From Bradyrhizobium sp. (GTDB lineage Bacteria > Pseudomonadota > Alphaproteobacteria > Rhizobiales > Xanthobacteraceae), in contig NZ_JAUSLT010000164.1 of the NCBI RefSeq assembly GCF_030646015.1, positions 1-64,000 of the forward strand: a stretch of 64,000 nucleotides of DNA, given 5' to 3'. Both the position numbers and the translations under genes were made by a program. The notes below the pieces were generated by a model. The model did not search any database. It was not told the origin of the DNA and saw only the letters and a list, made by a program, of their open reading frames with translations. This document shows, piece by piece, positions 62,126-64,000 of this stretch. Position 1 is the stretch's first letter, and every line of letters starts with the position of its first letter.

Positions 62126-62431
62126 ATGAGAAACGCATTGGCTTTGATGATCGCCGCCGCTGTTGCCGCCCTTGCCGCGCCTGCCGCGCAAGCCGGTGAG
62201 CGCGGGCCGGTCCTTATTCCGGTCATTCCGTACGAATTCGGCGTGGCTTCGCCCGGCAGGGTTGGATGGTTTCCGTATCGCTGCACTGGCGAGCCGGTCT
62301 ACAATTTCTATCATGGCGCTTATTACCCGCAGTTGCCCGTAGTGCATGACGGCTTCACCTACCGGCAATATTATCGCTACACCGCCGACCGCAAGATCCC
62401 AAAAACGTACCAGTGCGCGGTCGTGGAGTAG
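62126..62431 (+). CDS. Small exported Tyr-rich protein
   Basis: Signal peptide MRNALALMIAAAVAALAAPAAQAG; FYHGAYYPQLPVVHDGFTYRQYYRYTADRK. Confidence 0.7.
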   Translation: MRNALALMIAAAVAALAAPAAQAGERGPVLIPVIPYEFGVASPGRVGWFPYRCTGEPVYNFYHGAYYPQLPVVHDGFTYRQYYRYTADRKIPKTYQCAVVE

Positions 62432-62593
62432 GCAGCAGGCCGCTCGGCTGCAGCAGCTCGAGGAGCACACCCTGGTGCAATGCGGTGCAACAATCGCCGC
62501 GCCGCCATGGAACAAGTGGTCCGGATCATTGTTACCCAGCGAGGACAATTTCCGAAATCATTGAACGATTTCAGGATCAGGGATGAATACGCC

Positions 62594-63076
62594 ATGCGTG
62601 TCTGGATCCTCGCCTTGTTGGCCCTGGGAATTTTCGTCGGCGCAGACGCCGCCCAGGCAGGCCTGAGCACGACCGCCCGCGACCTCACGGCCTCCGCCGA
62701 TCCGGCCACCCTTGCCGACGAAGCAACCCGGGAAACCGAGGACCGGATCGGTCTCGACAAGAAGAAGCGCCGCGACGTGCAGCGCCGGCTGACCCGCCTC
62801 GGCTTCGACACCAGGGCCAACGGCAAATTCGACGAAAAGACCCGCGCCGTCATCTTGCGCTGGCAGGCGGCACGCGACTATCCCGCCACCGGCTTCCTCA
62901 ACACGGCGCAACATCAGGCGCTGCTGAGCGAGTCCGCCTCAACGGCGCAGGCCAGCGTCAGCGATCGCCCGGCCCGTCGTCGCAGCGCTCGCCATCACCG
63001 CGGCGGCGGTGGCCCGATCGCCGCGATCGGCGGCGTGGTGGGTGGCGTGGTCGGCGGCGTGTTCGGACGCCGGTGA
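62594..63076 (+). CDS. Exported peptidoglycan-binding-domain protein with C-terminal glycine zipper
   Basis: Signal peptide; VQRRLTRLGFDTRANGKFDEKTRAVILRWQAARDYPATGFL (PG_binding_1); tail GGVVGGVVGGVFGRR. Confidence 0.82.
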   Translation: MRVWILALLALGIFVGADAAQAGLSTTARDLTASADPATLADEATRETEDRIGLDKKKRRDVQRRLTRLGFDTRANGKFDEKTRAVILRWQAARDYPATGFLNTAQHQALLSESASTAQASVSDRPARRRSARHHRGGGGPIAAIGGVVGGVVGGVFGRR

Positions 63077-63339
63077 CGCGTCTTCCCGTCCGCGGGCTCG
63101 CATACGCGCAGCCGGATCACCCGATATAACACGCCCGACACGCTGAAGTGATCGACGGCTTGACCGGGAAGTGCCGCGGAATCTGCGCGGACAAGCCGTT
63201 TTCGATATCGACCGCGACCGCGATGGCTCAAATGGCTCGAAAGCGGCCATTCTGCCACTCACGCCTCTTGATACCCAGCCCTATCCCCACGCCCGCGGGC
63301 AACGACCCGCGACAGACCGTTTGGAAAGGGTTGTGAATT

Positions 63340-64000
63340 ATGATGATCGATAATCAAAAGCTCGAGCAATTACTCGGCACCGTCGTGAACGAACTCGGCG
63401 CGGCATCCAACGCCGCGCTCGTGATCATCGGTGACAAGCTGGGGCTGTTTCGCGCGCTTGCAACCGGCGACATGACGTCAACAGCGCTTGCCGAAAAGAC
63501 CGGCACGCACGAGCGCTATGTGCGCGAATGGCTGGCGTCGCAGGCAGCGTCGGGCTTCGTCAGCTATGACGCCGAGACCGGCACCTTCTCGATGAGCGCC
63601 GAACAGGCGGCCGTGTTCGCGATCGAAGACAGCCCCGTGCACATGGCCGGCGGCTTTTATTCCCTGAGCGCGATCTATTGCGACGAGCCGCGGCTCGCCG
63701 AAGCCTTCAAGAGCGGCAAGGGCGTCGGCTGGGGCGAGTATTGCAACTGCCTGTTCTGCGGCGTCGAGCGCTTCTTCCGCCCCGGCTACAAGAACCATCT
63801 GGTGGCGGACTGGCTGCCGGCGCTCGACGGCGTGGTCGCCAAGCTCGAACGCGGCGCGAGGGTGGCGGATGTCGGCTGCGGCCACGGCGTATCCACTTTG
63901 CTGATGGCGGAGGCGTTTCCGAACTCGGAATTCGTCGGCATCGACTTTCACGAAGCATCCGTCGCGCATGCCACCAGGCACGCCAGCGCCTTGCGCAACG
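63340..64000 (+). CDS. SAM-dependent methyltransferase with N-terminal winged helix, truncated at window end
   Basis: MMIDNQKLEQLLGTVVNELGAASNAALVIIGDKLGLFRAL..ALAEKTGTHERYVREWL..VADVGCGHGVSTLLMAEAFPNSEFVGID; open to position 64000; not in the supplied ORF track. Confidence 0.9.
   Translation, partial: MMIDNQKLEQLLGTVVNELGAASNAALVIIGDKLGLFRALATGDMTSTALAEKTGTHERYVREWLASQAASGFVSYDAETGTFSMSAEQAAVFAIEDSPVHMAGGFYSLSAIYCDEPRLAEAFKSGKGVGWGEYCNCLFCGVERFFRPGYKNHLVADWLPALDGVVAKLERGARVADVGCGHGVSTLLMAEAFPNSEFVGIDFHEASVAHATRHASALRN

Noticed and set aside
62038-62286. 82-aa minus-strand ORF upstream of HigA as a HigB toxin
   Set aside because: No RelE-like features; antisense to a credible secreted protein gene.

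Overview
This 64 kb window is high-GC alphaproteobacterial chromosome, most like Bradyrhizobium/Rhodopseudomonas (taxonomy inferred from gene content and repeats, not tested). The backbone is a minus-strand division and cell-wall (dcw) cluster running rsmH-ftsL-ftsI-murE-murF-mraY-murD-[insertion]-ftsW-murG-murC-murB-ddl-ftsQ-ftsA-ftsZ-lpxC-bamD-recN-ligA (about 45.4 to 18.2 kb). Left flank: the 3' part of a UvrD/PcrA helicase gene, a hicA-hicB-hicB toxin-antitoxin locus, an ABC-2 transporter, an L,D-transpeptidase, small secreted proteins, a membrane-fused spermidine synthase-like protein, a CrtI-like oxidoreductase, a chagasin-like inhibitor, prmA, an aminopeptidase P and a Bcr/CflA-type MFS gene. 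Right flank: an AmiD-like amidase, a P1B-5-type ATPase with a C-terminal hemerythrin-like domain, rnpB, an MBL hydrolase and alpha/beta hydrolase pair, TauE/SafE, an O-antigen ligase-like protein, an efflux-rich block (ABC, MATE, EmrB, EmrA, TetR), an orphan HigA-like antitoxin and a truncated methyltransferase gene. Most notable: a DUF4238-like gene inserted in opposite orientation inside the dcw cluster, flanked by an imperfect direct repeat; at least five families of interspersed palindromic repeats, several inside the dcw cluster; a tandem double-HicB arrangement; a 25-nt perfect palindrome that is a strong TetR operator candidate; and an orphan HigA next to a MITE-like repeat. I found no clearly new multigene system. 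The DUF4238 insertion is the best candidate for undescribed biology.
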